A stretch of DNA of 64,000 nt, from positions 67,437-131,436 of the forward strand of contig NZ_QNRJ01000009.1 of assembly GCF_003315075.1 (NCBI RefSeq). The letters are read 5' to 3'. The notes beneath the pieces were generated by a model that had not been told where the DNA came from, ran no database searches, and saw only the letters and a program-made list of their open reading frames with translations. Below, piece after piece: positions 53,932 to 62,747 of this stretch (position 1 is the first letter of the stretch; every line of letters begins with the position of its first letter). The position numbers were made by a program, and so were the translations under genes. The stretch is from Rossellomorea aquimaris. Lineage in GTDB: Bacteria > Bacillota > Bacilli > Bacillales > Bacillaceae_B.

Positions 53932-55410
53932 ATGAGGAATAGAGCTGATAATCACAATTATGGTGATCTTTCTTATCCAGATGATATGGTATCTATCGTA
54001 AAAAATGGTTTGGTTCCCAAACAAGAACTAAAGAATGTGATCATTATCGGGGCAGGTATGGCCGGCCTTGTCGCAGGCTCCCTTTTGAAAAAAGCAGGTC
54101 ATAACGTTACGATTCTCGAAGGAAATGATCGCATCGGCGGAAGGGTATATACGTTGCGGCAGCCTTTCTCAGAAGGCCAATACCTCGATGTCGGTGCTAT
54201 GCGATTCCCGGAAACGCATGATTTAGTATTCGAATATATTCGTAAATTCAACTTACCAACAAATGAGTTCATAAATAAGAGCGATCTCTATCTCGTGAAT
54301 GGAATTCAGACGACAGATTCCAACTACAACACTAACCCTGATATTTTCAATTACCCTTTACCTCCTGAAGAACAGGGAAAAACGGCCATTGAATTATTAT
54401 CGTCAGCTGTAAAGCCGTTTTTAGACTTGTACGAAAAAGCAAGCCCTGAAGAACAAGAACGGCTGCGAATCAAGTTTGATCATTATTCATTTGACGTCTT
54501 CTTACGATTCAATCCGATCGGAACGTCCCTTTCCCCGGAAGCCATCCGGATCGTAAAGGTCCTCTTGGGCATTGAAGGGTTTCCGGAACTAGCATTCGTT
54601 GATATTCTCCTGGACATTGTCCGTACGGTTTTCAATGATAAATTAAAGTTTTATGAAATTGATGGTGGGAATGATAAACTTCCATATTCCTTTTTGCCAG
54701 AACTCCAGCAGAATATCCTCTATTCCCAAAAAGTCCATGGGATCATTCAGAAGGATGATGGTGTGGAAGTCATAGTGAGAGACCGCACTACAAACCGTTA
54801 TCATCGTTTTCAAGGGGACTACACCATCGTTACGGTCCCTTACTCTGTTTTTCAATTTATTGATGTCTACCCTCATGAATCCATCTCCTTTCAAAAATGG
54901 AAGGCGATACGGGAACTTAATTATGTGTCGTCTGTAAAGATCGGATTGGAGTTTAAATCAAAGTTTTGGGAAACCATTAAAATTGGAAATATCATAACCG
55001 ACCTTCCCATCCGGTATACGTACCGTCCCAGTCACAATATAGGAGTCGCTGGCCCGGGTGTCATGCTCGGCAGTTACAGCTGGGGACAAAATGCAAATCT
55101 GTGGAATAGCTTGCCCGAGGATGAACGGATTCGCGAAGCACTCCAGGGACTTTATAAGATATATGGCGATCAGGTTTACAAAGAATTTTCCACAGGTGCC
55201 TCCTACAGCTGGGGAGAAAACCAGTTTTCGGCCGGATGCTTTACCCTATTCGCTCCCAACCAGGCTTCGGATTTCTCTGACCATCTGTACTTACCAGAAC
55301 ACCGCATCCACTTTGCCGGTGAGCATACCTCCCCTTTCCACGGCTGGGTAGAAGGCGCAATCGAATCAGCCATCCGTGCGGCCTATGAGGTCAATAACAG
55401 AACGGACTGA
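53932..55410 (+). CDS. Flavin amine oxidase (monoamine / L-amino acid oxidase family)
   Basis: 492 residues. The FAD dinucleotide motif is VIIIGAGMAGLVAGSLLKKA (about 37-56) followed by EGNDRIGGRVYTL. A substrate domain follows, and the C-terminal FAD motif is FAGEHTSPFHGWVEGAIESA (about 465-484). It oxidises amines or L-amino acids to imines with release of H2O2. The ATG at 53932 has AAGGAGGAG upstream. There is no signal peptide. It is a single-gene unit, with repeat R8 just after the stop. Exact substrate unknown. Confidence 0.87.
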   Translation: MRNRADNHNYGDLSYPDDMVSIVKNGLVPKQELKNVIIIGAGMAGLVAGSLLKKAGHNVTILEGNDRIGGRVYTLRQPFSEGQYLDVGAMRFPETHDLVFEYIRKFNLPTNEFINKSDLYLVNGIQTTDSNYNTNPDIFNYPLPPEEQGKTAIELLSSAVKPFLDLYEKASPEEQERLRIKFDHYSFDVFLRFNPIGTSLSPEAIRIVKVLLGIEGFPELAFVDILLDIVRTVFNDKLKFYEIDGGNDKLPYSFLPELQQNILYSQKVHGIIQKDDGVEVIVRDRTTNRYHRFQGDYTIVTVPYSVFQFIDVYPHESISFQKWKAIRELNYVSSVKIGLEFKSKFWETIKIGNIITDLPIRYTYRPSHNIGVAGPGVMLGSYSWGQNANLWNSLPEDERIREALQGLYKIYGDQVYKEFSTGASYSWGENQFSAGCFTLFAPNQASDFSDHLYLPEHRIHFAGEHTSPFHGWVEGAIESAIRAAYEVNNRTD

Positions 55411-55415
55411 AGAAG

Positions 55416-55450
55416 GAGGGACGGACCTTTGAATCGAAGGTCCGTCCCTC
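55416..55450. repeat. Gene-end inverted repeat R8 (short form)
   Basis: GAGGGACGGACCTTTG and its complement enclose a 6-nt loop, 5 bp after the amine oxidase stop. Confidence 0.9.
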
Positions 55451-55453
55451 TCC

Positions 55454-55567
55454 TTATTTATCTTTGGTATCGCTGCGCCCATCCCATCCCCTATTCAATT
55501 CCTTTTCAAGTTTCTTGAGTTCTCCCTGATACTGCCTTTCCTGACGTGTGAGATCAGAAAGAGATGT
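55454..55567 (-). pseudogene. C-terminal gene fragment, unrecognised
   Basis: On the minus strand the sequence encodes SLSDLTRQERQYQGELKKLE then KELNRGWDGRSDTKDK and a stop; an in-frame stop precedes it and no start is available. The heptad-like charged pattern is that of a coiled-coil tail. It appears to be the 3' end of a lost gene next to another truncated gene (55629). Confidence 0.4.
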
Positions 55568-55628
55568 TTAGTAATGAACAACTAGGGAAACCAAGTGAAA
55601 TAACAATAATAAGAAAGAGGTTAGTATA

Positions 55629-56075
55629 ATGAGGACAGATGGAATAGACTCAGGATTAAAGAAGCTTGAAGAAGATTACATACGAGCACTAAACCTGAAT
55701 GAAAGCAGCACAATAGAAGAGTTCATTCAAACATTTCTCTACGATTCGTGGGATTATAATGAACAGAATATGGAAATGATTGCATCTGTAATGGGCCGAT
55801 ATAGCCGAGGGGAAATTAATCAAACGACATTCGGTCCCTCTTTTGATCGGATGGTGAATCATTTACGAGGAAAATTATCGAAAGTGGACAGCCAACATGA
55901 CTATCCCATGATCCATTCAAAAATGGGGGCATCCATCCTAGTTTCTTTAGTGGATGGACTAGTCATTCAATACTTTGCCGGAGTATACAGTATGGATGAA
56001 TTAAGAAAGCTTACACCTCAACTCAAAAGATCGGTATTGAACGCTCTCAGTATCTCAGACGAGGAAGGTTATTAG
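55629..56075 (+). pseudogene. TetR-like ligand domain lacking its DNA-binding part
   Basis: The 148 residues look like the C-terminal helical domain of a TetR/AcrR regulator (TIEEFIQTFLYDSWDYNEQN; SKMGASILVSLVDGLVIQYF; then YSMDELRKLTPQLKRSVLNA). The 45-50 residue N-terminal helix-turn-helix is missing. The frame does start with ATG after AAGAGG, so a short product could be made, but it could not bind DNA. The preceding 60 bp is the boundary with another gene fragment, which points to a deletion. Confidence 0.6.
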
Positions 56076-56082
56076 ACATTAA

Positions 56083-56114
56083 AGAGGGACGGACCTCCAA
56101 AGGTCCGTCCCTCT
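56083..56114. repeat. Gene-end inverted repeat R9 (short form)
   Basis: AGAGGGACGGACCT and AGGTCCGTCCCTCT with a 4-nt loop, placed between the convergent TetR remnant and the alcohol-dehydrogenase-like gene (7 and 5 bp from their stops). Confidence 0.9.
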
Positions 56115-56119
56115 TCCCT

Positions 56120-57055
56120 CTATCTAACACGTATCACTATCTTCCCTTGAGCATGATGAGTTTCACTCAATGCATGGGCATCCTTCAGTCCTTGCTCACT
56201 CAGATCGAATGTCTCACCAATTACAGGTTTCAATTGATCCGATTCATATAATTCAGCCAGCTTCTCGAGCTGCGCCCCCTTGGGATCTAGCCATAGGAAT
56301 TCAGCTTTCACGCCATACTTCTCTGCTTCTTCTTTAGATGGAGGCTGTGCAATGGATACGAGTTTTCCGTTTTTCTTTAGCACCTTATAGCTGTTTGATT
56401 GGACTTCCCCACCCATGGAATCCAGAACTAAGTCAAAATCCTGCAGCACTTCACTGAAATCTTCTTCTTTATAATTGATGAATTGATCTGCACCCAATGA
56501 TTTGACGAACTCTTCATTTTTGCCACTTGCCGTCGTGGCGACATATGCTCCAAAGCTTTTCGCAATCTGAATCGCGAAATTCCCGACTCCACCGGATCCC
56601 GCATGGATGAGCACCTTATCTCCTTCTTTGATTTGTCCAAAATCGACTAAGCATTGCCAAGCCGTCAAACCGGCAAGAGGAATGGCTGCTGCTTCTTCAA
56701 AGCTCATGCTATCCGGCATTTTGGCTAGTAGCTCTTCGTCCACTGCCACATACTCTGCATATGTACCTTCCCTTGTTGTCGCAGGTCTGGCAAATACTCT
56801 GTCTCCCACTTCAAACCCCTGAACATTTTTACCCGTTTCGGCAATCACACCTGCTGCATCCCATCCAAGTATGATCGGGAATTCAAAGTCGAGCATATCT
56901 TTTAAATACCCTGCGCGCACCTTCCAATCAATCGGGTTGATCGATGTCGCATGATTTTCCAATAAGATTTGATTATCCCCAATCACTGGCTGATCGAGTT
57001 CTTTTTCCTGTAATACCTCTTTGTCTCCGTATTGGTTGATGATAATGGCTTTCAT
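56120..57055 (-). CDS. NADP-dependent quinone oxidoreductase-like protein (MDR family)
   Basis: 311 residues of the zinc-independent medium-chain dehydrogenase/reductase family. Landmarks are NHATSINPIDWKVRAGYL, ILGWDAAGVIAETG, GDRVFARP, and the nucleotide-binding GDKVLIHAGSGGVGNFAIQIAKSFGA (about 134-159, in parts). The structural zinc Cys residues are absent. It reduces quinones or enones using NADPH. AAGGAGGCC precedes the ATG at 57055; the extension to 57082 is non-homologous. It stands alone. Confidence 0.85.
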   Translation of the reverse strand: MKAIIINQYGDKEVLQEKELDQPVIGDNQILLENHATSINPIDWKVRAGYLKDMLDFEFPIILGWDAAGVIAETGKNVQGFEVGDRVFARPATTREGTYAEYVAVDEELLAKMPDSMSFEEAAAIPLAGLTAWQCLVDFGQIKEGDKVLIHAGSGGVGNFAIQIAKSFGAYVATTASGKNEEFVKSLGADQFINYKEEDFSEVLQDFDLVLDSMGGEVQSNSYKVLKKNGKLVSIAQPPSKEEAEKYGVKAEFLWLDPKGAQLEKLAELYESDQLKPVIGETFDLSEQGLKDAHALSETHHAQGKIVIRVR

Positions 57056-57243
57056 ATATGATGGCCTCCTTATTTTTTTCATACGGTTTATCTTCCCTCT
57101 TACTTAGGGTATTTAAACAAATGGTGGCCCATCGCCATTAAACAGTGTGTATTACTGGATTCTTCCCTCTCATTATTGTAAATTTAAGACAAACTACATA
57201 GTAATAAGCATATGGGAATCTATCTTTCAAAAGGAGGAACACT

Positions 57244-58662
57244 ATGCAACACTACAATATGATCATCAACGGAGAACAAATAGGATCGGATCTTTCGAAA
57301 AGGGATGTGACCAATCCCGCCACTTCAGAGGTCATTGCCACTATCCCGAACGGAGGCAAAAAAGAAGCTGCCAGCGCTGTGGACGCGGCTTATGGTGCAT
57401 TCAAGGACTGGTCCCAATACTCTGCATATGAACGAAGTGAACTCATTCGAAAATGGTATGATTTAATTGATGAGAATAAAGAGGACCTTGCCCGGACCAT
57501 GACCATGGAGCAAGGGAAACCACTAAGGGAAGCACTTGGTGAAATCCAATATGCCAACGGCTTCATCTCCTGGTACGCCGAAGAAGGAAAGCGTGTATAC
57601 GGTGAACAAATTCCGGCAACTCAGCGAAACAAGCGATTATTCGTCCATAAGCAGCCTGTCGGGGTCGTAGCCGTCATCACCCCATGGAACTTCCCTGCCG
57701 CGATGATCACTCGTAAGGTTGCACCGGCACTCGCCACCGGCTGTACGGTCGTGATTAAACCGGCAAACCAAACCCCTTTGACCGCTTTGAAAATGGCGGA
57801 ACTTGCAGAAGAAGCCGGCATCCCTAAAGGCGTCGTCAACGTCGTGACAGGTGATTCGAAATCCATCGGGGAAGCGTGGATGGAAGACACACGTGTACGG
57901 AAACTGACATTCACGGGATCAACGGAAGTCGGGAAGGTCCTGATGAAAGGTTCAGCTGACACCGTCAAGAAAATATCGTTAGAGCTCGGAGGTCACGCAC
58001 CTGTGATTGTGATGGACGACTCTGATCTAGAGAAAGCCGTCGATGGCGTCATTGCCTCGAAGTTCAGAAACGCCGGTCAAACCTGCGTCTGCTCCAACCG
58101 TGTCTATGTTCATGAATCCATCGTGGATTCGTTCACGGAAAAACTTGTGGAAAAAGTGAAGGATTTAAAAGTAGGAAACGGTCTTGAAGAAGGTGTCGAT
58201 ATCGGCCCATTAATTGATGAAAATGCAATCGAGAAAGTCCAGAAGCACGTAGAAGATGCTGTAAACAAAGGAGCTTCCATTGCCTACGGCGGCAAAGGAA
58301 AAGGCGGATTATATTTTGAACCAACTGTTCTAACTAACGTAAGTGATGACATGCTTTGCATGAAAGATGAGACATTCGGTCCAGTCGCTCCCATTACGAC
58401 TTTTAAAACGGAAGATGAAGCGATCGGGCGGGCGAATGATTCCATCTATGGTCTCGCTGCCTATGTATTCACAGAGAATATGACGAAGGGAATCCGGATC
58501 AGTGAGCAACTGGAGTATGGAATCGTCGGATTGAATGATGGCATGCCATCCACTCCACAAGCCCCATTCGGCGGATTCAAACAAAGCGGACTTGGTCGCG
58601 AAGGTGGACATCATGGGATCGAAGAGTATTTGGAGGTCAAGTATATTTCCGTCGGGTTGTAA
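57244..58662 (+). CDS. gabD: Succinate-semialdehyde dehydrogenase
   Basis: 472 residues of the aldehyde dehydrogenase superfamily, closest to Gab[21 protein letters not shown], the catalytic Glu in [12 protein letters not shown] (about 247-258) and Cys in [11 protein letters not shown] (about 281-291), and [20 protein letters not shown] at the end. It oxidises succinate semialdehyde to succinate in GABA breakdown. AAAGGAGGA precedes the ATG. No gabT or GabR gene is adjacent; it is a single-gene unit with its own terminator. Confidence 0.9.
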   Translation: MQHYNMIINGEQIGSDLSKRDVTNPATSEVIATIPNGGKKEAASAVDAAYGAFKDWSQYSAYERSELIRKWYDLIDENKEDLARTMTMEQGKPLREALGEIQYANGFISWYAEEGKRVYGEQIPATQRNKRLFVHKQPVGVVAVITPWNFPAAMITRKVAPALATGCTVVIKPANQTPLTALKMAELAEEAGIPKGVVNVVTGDSKSIGEAWMEDTRVRKLTFTGSTEVGKVLMKGSADTVKKISLELGGHAPVIVMDDSDLEKAVDGVIASKFRNAGQTCVCSNRVYVHESIVDSFTEKLVEKVKDLKVGNGLEEGVDIGPLIDENAIEKVQKHVEDAVNKGASIAYGGKGKGGLYFEPTVLTNVSDDMLCMKDETFGPVAPITTFKTEDEAIGRANDSIYGLAAYVFTENMTKGIRISEQLEYGIVGLNDGMPSTPQAPFGGFKQSGLGREGGHHGIEEYLEVKYISVGL

Positions 58663-58666
58663 GAGC

Positions 58667-58697
58667 AAAAGGCACGCTCCATCTGCGTGCCTTTTTT
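58667..58697 (+). terminator. gabD terminator
   Basis: AAAAGGCACGC pairs with GCGTGCCTTTTTT around a 7-nt loop. Confidence 0.88.
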
Positions 58698-58955
58698 GAG
58701 TGCTCAAGGTGAACATACAATTCACAAAGTGGGAAATTCTCAACTTCCAAAGTTGCACCCTGCCCCTCTCCATATTACTTTTTGTTTATCTCACCAAAAA
58801 AGCTAATATCCATTTTACAACTCCTCCATTTCTAATGAATCAGTACTTCCTTACAGTTTAACTTGATAAAAGTTCCATTTAATACATTTTTTACTGATTG
58901 AAATAATCAAACAAATCTAGAAAAATAGAAATTGATATTATATTAGGAAAATTTA
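58698..58955. other. Intergenic region, nothing recognised
   Basis: AT-rich sequence between gabD and the brnQ promoter. It contains no open frame of note, no repeat of the two families described here, and no RNA signature I recognise. Confidence 0.5.
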
Positions 58956-58984
58956 TTGACTGCGCTTTCTTCCTGTGCTAGATT
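58956..58984 (+). promoter_or_regulatory. brnQ promoter
   Basis: TTGACT (58956-58961) and TAGATT (58979-58984) are separated by 17 bp. Transcription would start near 58991, giving a leader of about 125 nt. Confidence 0.65.
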
Positions 58985-59006
58985 GTGTTTATTAATTAAA
59001 TTCCAC

Positions 59007-59050
59007 GACGAGAAAATATAACTCGTCCCTGGTCAGGGGCGGGTTTTTTT
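59007..59050 (+). promoter_or_regulatory. Small attenuator ahead of brnQ
   Basis: CTCGTCCCT (59022-59030) and AGGGGCGGG (59035-59043) form a terminator hairpin followed by seven T residues. The first part of its stem, CTCGTC, can instead pair with GACGAG at 59007-59012. The two hairpins exclude each other, a classic attenuation design in a leader of only about 60 nt. It lacks T-box or known riboswitch signatures. Confidence 0.6.
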
Positions 59051-59115
59051 ATGTGAAATAATCAGAATAATCAATAGAAGCTATCATGGTTCGGCAAGTA
59101 TTTGGAGGGGTTTTG

Positions 59116-60441
59116 TTGAGAAAAAAAGATGTGCTGGTTTCAGGTTTTATGCTATTTTCTTTATTTTTCGGGGCTGGAAATTTAATATTTCCGCCTTATC
59201 TTGGAATGGAATCTGGAGGCTACTTTGCCGCCGCCATTGCAGGTTTTATTTTAACAGCAGTGTTCCTGCCTTTTTTAACGATCATTTCCGTTTCGTTATC
59301 TACTAACGGATTATTGTCAATTGGCCAACGGGTTCATCCTGTCTTCGGACTTGTGTTCGCCATCGTGATTTATATGTCGATTGGAGCACTATACGGCATT
59401 CCAAGGGCGTCGAATGTTGCCTATGAATTGGGATTTATGCAAGTGATTAGTGTGGAAGGACGGCTACCTTTATTCTTATTCTCCCTCGTCTTTTTCGGAT
59501 TGACTTACTTGCTCAGTATCAATCCCAAAAAAGTGATTGATCTTGTCGGGCAGTTTTTAACGCCTGCCTTGCTCATTGTATTAGCGATATTATGTGTGCG
59601 GGCCTTTATGATCTTTGAGTATACGGACGCTCAAGCAACTGAAAATTTTCAGTCAGATCCGTTTCTCAAAGGGTTTCTGGAAGGGTACTTCACCATGGAT
59701 GCTGTGGCAGCCCTTGCCTTTGGGATTGTCATCATCAATGGATTGAAAGACAAAGGGGCTACGGATAAAAGGGAGCTGATACGAGGGACTATCAGTTCAG
59801 GTATGATTGCAGCCGCCGGCTTAATCATGGTGTATCTTTCACTCGGATGGATCGGACGGGTTGTTCCCCATGAAGAGCCCCTTCAAAATGGGGCAGAAAT
59901 ATTGGTTCTCGCTTCTCGCCAATTATTTGGATACAGCGGGAATGTGTTATTCGGAGCCATAGTGATGATTGCTTGTTTAACGACCTGTATCGGCCTCATC
60001 AATGCATGTGGACGTTTTTTCAATGAAAATTTCCCGAGGTATTCATATAAGACTTATGTAATGATTTTCATCCTCATCGGGTTGGCCGTGACCAACCTTG
60101 GTCTGAATTTGATATTGAAGGTGGCTACACCGTTACTCGTTCTGATTTATCCTGTAGCTATTGTGCTTGTAGTCCTCTCTCTTTTCCAGCATTTCTTTGG
60201 AGAAAGCAAGAGAATGTATGTGTATGGGGTTGGGATCGCAACATTATTTGCCTTTTACGAAATGCTGATGACCCTAGAAATCCAAATGGAAGGAATTCAC
60301 ACTATCCTGGGATACCTTCCCCTCAGCGAAAACGGCCTGGCCTGGACCCTCCCTACCCTCGTGGCTGTCGTCATTGGTTATGCCATTGACCTCTCCCAAA
60401 GGAAAATCATCTTTCCTTTCAAGAGAGGGACGGACCTCTAA
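59116..60441 (+). CDS. brnQ: Branched-chain amino acid carrier
   Basis: 441 residues with about 12 membrane segments of the LIVCS family: GFMLFSLFFGAGNLIFPPYL near the start, then YGIPRASNVAYELGF and GFLEGYFTMDAVAALAFGIV. It takes up leucine, isoleucine and valine with Na+ or H+. I propose the TTG at 59116, 5 bases after GGAGGGG; the ATG at 59086 has no ribosome binding site. The last five residues (RGTDL) and the stop codon come from a gene-end repeat arm. Expression is probably controlled by the attenuator upstream. Confidence 0.88.
   Translation: MRKKDVLVSGFMLFSLFFGAGNLIFPPYLGMESGGYFAAAIAGFILTAVFLPFLTIISVSLSTNGLLSIGQRVHPVFGLVFAIVIYMSIGALYGIPRASNVAYELGFMQVISVEGRLPLFLFSLVFFGLTYLLSINPKKVIDLVGQFLTPALLIVLAILCVRAFMIFEYTDAQATENFQSDPFLKGFLEGYFTMDAVAALAFGIVIINGLKDKGATDKRELIRGTISSGMIAAAGLIMVYLSLGWIGRVVPHEEPLQNGAEILVLASRQLFGYSGNVLFGAIVMIACLTTCIGLINACGRFFNENFPRYSYKTYVMIFILIGLAVTNLGLNLILKVATPLLVLIYPVAIVLVVLSLFQHFFGESKRMYVYGVGIATLFAFYEMLMTLEIQMEGIHTILGYLPLSENGLAWTLPTLVAVVIGYAIDLSQRKIIFPFKRGTDL
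60424..60439. repeat. Repeat R10, single arm overlapping the brnQ stop
   Basis: AGAGGGACGGACCTCT overlaps the last codons and stop of brnQ, with no second arm. A bidirectional terminator (60440-60486) follows. Confidence 0.85.
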
Positions 60442-60486
60442 AAAAAGCAGCAAGGAATTTCTCACGCATTCCTTGCTGCTTTTTTG
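60440..60486. terminator. Bidirectional terminator after brnQ
   Basis: AAAAGCAGCAAGGAAT and ATTCCTTGCTGCTTTT form a 16-bp stem with a 10-nt loop and A/T tracts on each side. Confidence 0.88.
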
Positions 60487-60490
60487 ATTT

Positions 60491-60955
60491 TCAGGAAGTT
60501 TGATCTGTTGCTTTTTGGTAGACGTTCATGGAACCACCGCTCAATCCAATGGCTTCTGTCGTGTGAGTCCACCCGTACTTTTCATAATAACCTTCCAGAT
60601 CCGTTGTTAGATATAGATGTTTATAGCCTTTTTCATGGGCTTCCCGTAAGGCATGCTCGAGGAGACTCGAACCAAGTCCTTTCCCTCTGTGACCCGGGTC
60701 AATGTAGAGGCAAGCAAACCATGGAAACAGGTCTTGCCTACTATTCAGATCGTTTCTGAGCAGCGCGTACGTCCCAATGATTTTTCCTTCATGTAATGCG
60801 ATATAAAATCGTGGTAAGTCCTCTTCGGTACGGCAGGAATGGAATATACAATCGTGATAGAATCTGTAATTCTCCTCACTTCCCCACTGCTCCCAGAAAG
60901 CCTTCACTGCTTCCTCAAAAATACTTGAATTCTTTTGTAGCTCCAATATTTTCAT
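60491..60955 (-). CDS. GNAT-family N-acetyltransferase
   Basis: 154 residues. The acetyl-CoA binding site is FACLYIDPGHRGKGLGSSLL (about 81-100), with the R-G-x-G-L-G signature, followed by HLYLTTDLEGYYEKYGW typical of the family. The acceptor is unknown. GAGAGGAAA precedes the ATG at 60955; upstream in-frame codons to 61006 lack similarity. It is convergent with brnQ and shares its terminator. Confidence 0.82.
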   Translation of the reverse strand: MKILELQKNSSIFEEAVKAFWEQWGSEENYRFYHDCIFHSCRTEEDLPRFYIALHEGKIIGTYALLRNDLNSRQDLFPWFACLYIDPGHRGKGLGSSLLEHALREAHEKGYKHLYLTTDLEGYYEKYGWTHTTEAIGLSGGSMNVYQKATDQTS

Positions 60956-61075
60956 TGCTGATTTCCTCTCTTTACTGAATAGAAGTATCTTTATAAGGTT
61001 CTTCATTGGGGAAGGAAAACCTCTATTTCAATAAAAAAAGACACGCTCTGCATTGAACGTGCCCTCAATAATTGA

Positions 61076-61570
61076 TCAGTAAGCCCCATCTGAATACGTT
61101 AATTCGTAGCTGTGTGAGTAAACCTCAAAAATATTCCCGAACGGATCTTCTACATACACCATGCGGTAAGGCTTTTCACCTGGATAATATTCACGGATCG
61201 GCATGCGCTGTTTACCTCCGTGCTGTTTGATTTTTTCAACCACGCCTTCTACATCGGGATCCTGGATACAGAAATGGAACAGTCCTGTTTTCCAATACTC
61301 GAAGTTATTCTCCGGCTTTTCGTTGTGAGGGAACTCAAACAGCTCCACTCCGATTTTATCACCGGTTGCCAGGTGGGCAATTCTGAACTTCTCCCAATCA
61401 TTCCCGAATACATCACGGCACATTTGCCCGATTGCTGTATCATCATTTTCCACATCGGATGGCTCCATGATGGTGTACCATCCGAACACCTCAGTGTAAA
61501 ATGCAATGGCCTCTTCGAGATTCGGGACAGATAGTCCAATATGAGAAAACGATCTTGGATATGGTAACAT
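61076..61570 (-). CDS. VOC-family (glyoxalase-like) protein
   Basis: 164 residues of the vicinal oxygen chelate fold: FSHIGLSVPNLEEAIAFYTE (about 8-27) and YVEDPFGNIFEVYSHSYE near the end, with metal-ligand candidates His10, Glu (VELFEFPH), His (GLFHFCI) and Glu (IFEVYS). It could be a lyase, dioxygenase or isomerase. GGAGG precedes the ATG at 61570. It is divergent from an HxlR-type regulator gene, which probably controls it through two similar sites in the 130-bp gap. Confidence 0.82.
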   Translation of the reverse strand: MLPYPRSFSHIGLSVPNLEEAIAFYTEVFGWYTIMEPSDVENDDTAIGQMCRDVFGNDWEKFRIAHLATGDKIGVELFEFPHNEKPENNFEYWKTGLFHFCIQDPDVEGVVEKIKQHGGKQRMPIREYYPGEKPYRMVYVEDPFGNIFEVYSHSYELTYSDGAY

Positions 61571-61636
61571 TGTCAATATTCCTCCCCTTTTTGATTAGTT
61601 TCATCTAACATGTCTCCATTATACGGAGCTGAGCTT

Positions 61637-61686
61637 CTTAATGTAAGAATGCACTTTTTTGTGAGAAACTAACCTTAAGGTAAGAA
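61637..61686. promoter_or_regulatory. Paired candidate HxlR operators
   Basis: CTTAATGTAAGAA (61637-61649) and CTTAAGGTAAGAA (61674-61686) differ by one base and lie 37 bp apart in the divergent intergenic region between the VOC and HxlR genes. Confidence 0.55.
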
Positions 61687-61701
61687 AGGACTGATGAGAA
61701 T

Positions 61702-62034
61702 ATGGATACGCCCATAGATCAAGAGGGAAAATTAAAGTGCTCGATTGAATACACACTGAAGAAAATCGGAGGGAAATGGAAAACAGTCATCCTATGGCAT
61801 CTTGGGACAGACGGAACTCTCAGGTACAACGGGTTGCGCAGATTACTACCCGGGGTCGCCCATAAAGTGCTAAGTCAGCAACTAAAAGAACTCGAAGAAG
61901 ACGGCTTCATCAATCGAACCCAGTACGATACCATCCCGCCAAAAGTAGAATACTCCATGACAGAATTAGGTATGACCCTCATGCCGATTCTCAAGCAAAT
62001 GCATGCCTGGGGTAAGGAGCATGGTGAGTTTTAG
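61702..62034 (+). CDS. HxlR-family transcriptional regulator
   Basis: 110 residues with the HxlR winged helix: LKCSIEYTLKKIGGKWKTVI (about 9-28), LRRLLPGVAHKVLSQQLKEL (about 45-64), then EEDGFINRTQYDTIPPKVEY. One Cys (Cys11) occupies the position where redox- or electrophile-sensing HxlR proteins such as YodB and HypR carry their sensor Cys. It therefore may respond to quinones or aldehydes and regulate the divergent VOC gene. Repeat R11 starts 1 bp after the stop. Confidence 0.87.
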   Translation: MDTPIDQEGKLKCSIEYTLKKIGGKWKTVILWHLGTDGTLRYNGLRRLLPGVAHKVLSQQLKELEEDGFINRTQYDTIPPKVEYSMTELGMTLMPILKQMHAWGKEHGEF

Positions 62035-62035
62035 G

Positions 62036-62108
62036 AGAGGGACGGACCTCGGATTCATTGTATAATTGGAATTAGGGGTTCACTGGAGGATTGGAGGTCC
62101 GTCCCTCT
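62036..62108. repeat. Gene-end inverted repeat R11 (long form)
   Basis: Arms GAGAGGGACGGACCTC and GGAGGTCCGTCCCTCT enclose a 42-bp centre unlike that of the other long copies. It lies between two convergent genes, adjoining the HxlR stop and 8 bp from the LysE stop. Confidence 0.88.
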
Positions 62109-62116
62109 ATCAGAAA

Positions 62117-62737
62117 TTATATCAAGTCAATAAGAATATACGAACTGAATATCGTAATGATGATTCCCGCCACCCGATTGATCATCGTTAACGAGTCCGA
62201 TTCAATCCGACTGCTTAACCATCCGCCTACCAGGGCAACCGTCCCCCACCACAAAGCGGATCCGCAAAAGACACCGAAAACGACGAGCAATGCAGATACT
62301 ACGCTGCCATCAGAACCGGTTACCCGAAAGACACCAAAGATGGCGATAAATGCAAGGATGGTCATCGGATTCGTAACCGTCAAAAGAAAAACTGAGAAGA
62401 ATCCTTTCAAAGAAGAAGTGGCTTGCGATTCACCATCCTTAAATGTTGCCGGCTGTGAAGTGAATGTCTTCCATCCTAATAAAAATAGAAACACCCCTCC
62501 CCATAATTGAATCCAGAACTGGTAATCAAGAAGGAAGTCGGAAACAATCGTAAGCCCCAGGACGGCGATCAAGCCGTATAGCGCATCTGCAGTGGCAGCC
62601 CCCAACCCCGATACAAAACCTGTCCTTCTCCCATATGTCAATGTCCGCTGAATACAAAGAATACCGACCGGTCCAACAGGAGCAGCAATGGTGACCCCTA
62701 TGATGAGACTCTTTAAAAATAAAATGGTTTCAATCAT
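62117..62737 (-). CDS. LysE/RhtB-family exporter
   Basis: 206 residues with six membrane segments: LKSLIIGVTIAAPVGPVGIL (about 8-27) includes the family motif, and TVTNPMTILAFIAIFG (about 118-133) the second. These proteins export amino acids such as lysine, arginine, threonine or homoserine. The specific substrate is not clear. A 53-residue frame ends 10 bp upstream on the same strand. It is convergent with the HxlR gene. Confidence 0.85.
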   Translation of the reverse strand: MIETILFLKSLIIGVTIAAPVGPVGILCIQRTLTYGRRTGFVSGLGAATADALYGLIAVLGLTIVSDFLLDYQFWIQLWGGVFLFLLGWKTFTSQPATFKDGESQATSSLKGFFSVFLLTVTNPMTILAFIAIFGVFRVTGSDGSVVSALLVVFGVFCGSALWWGTVALVGGWLSSRIESDSLTMINRVAGIIITIFSSYILIDLI

Positions 62738-62747
62738 GGTCCTGCCG

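Noticed and set aside
58985..59060. T-box leader for brnQ
   Set aside because: There is no specifier-loop-sized leader and no conserved T-box sequence; only a short attenuator is visible.
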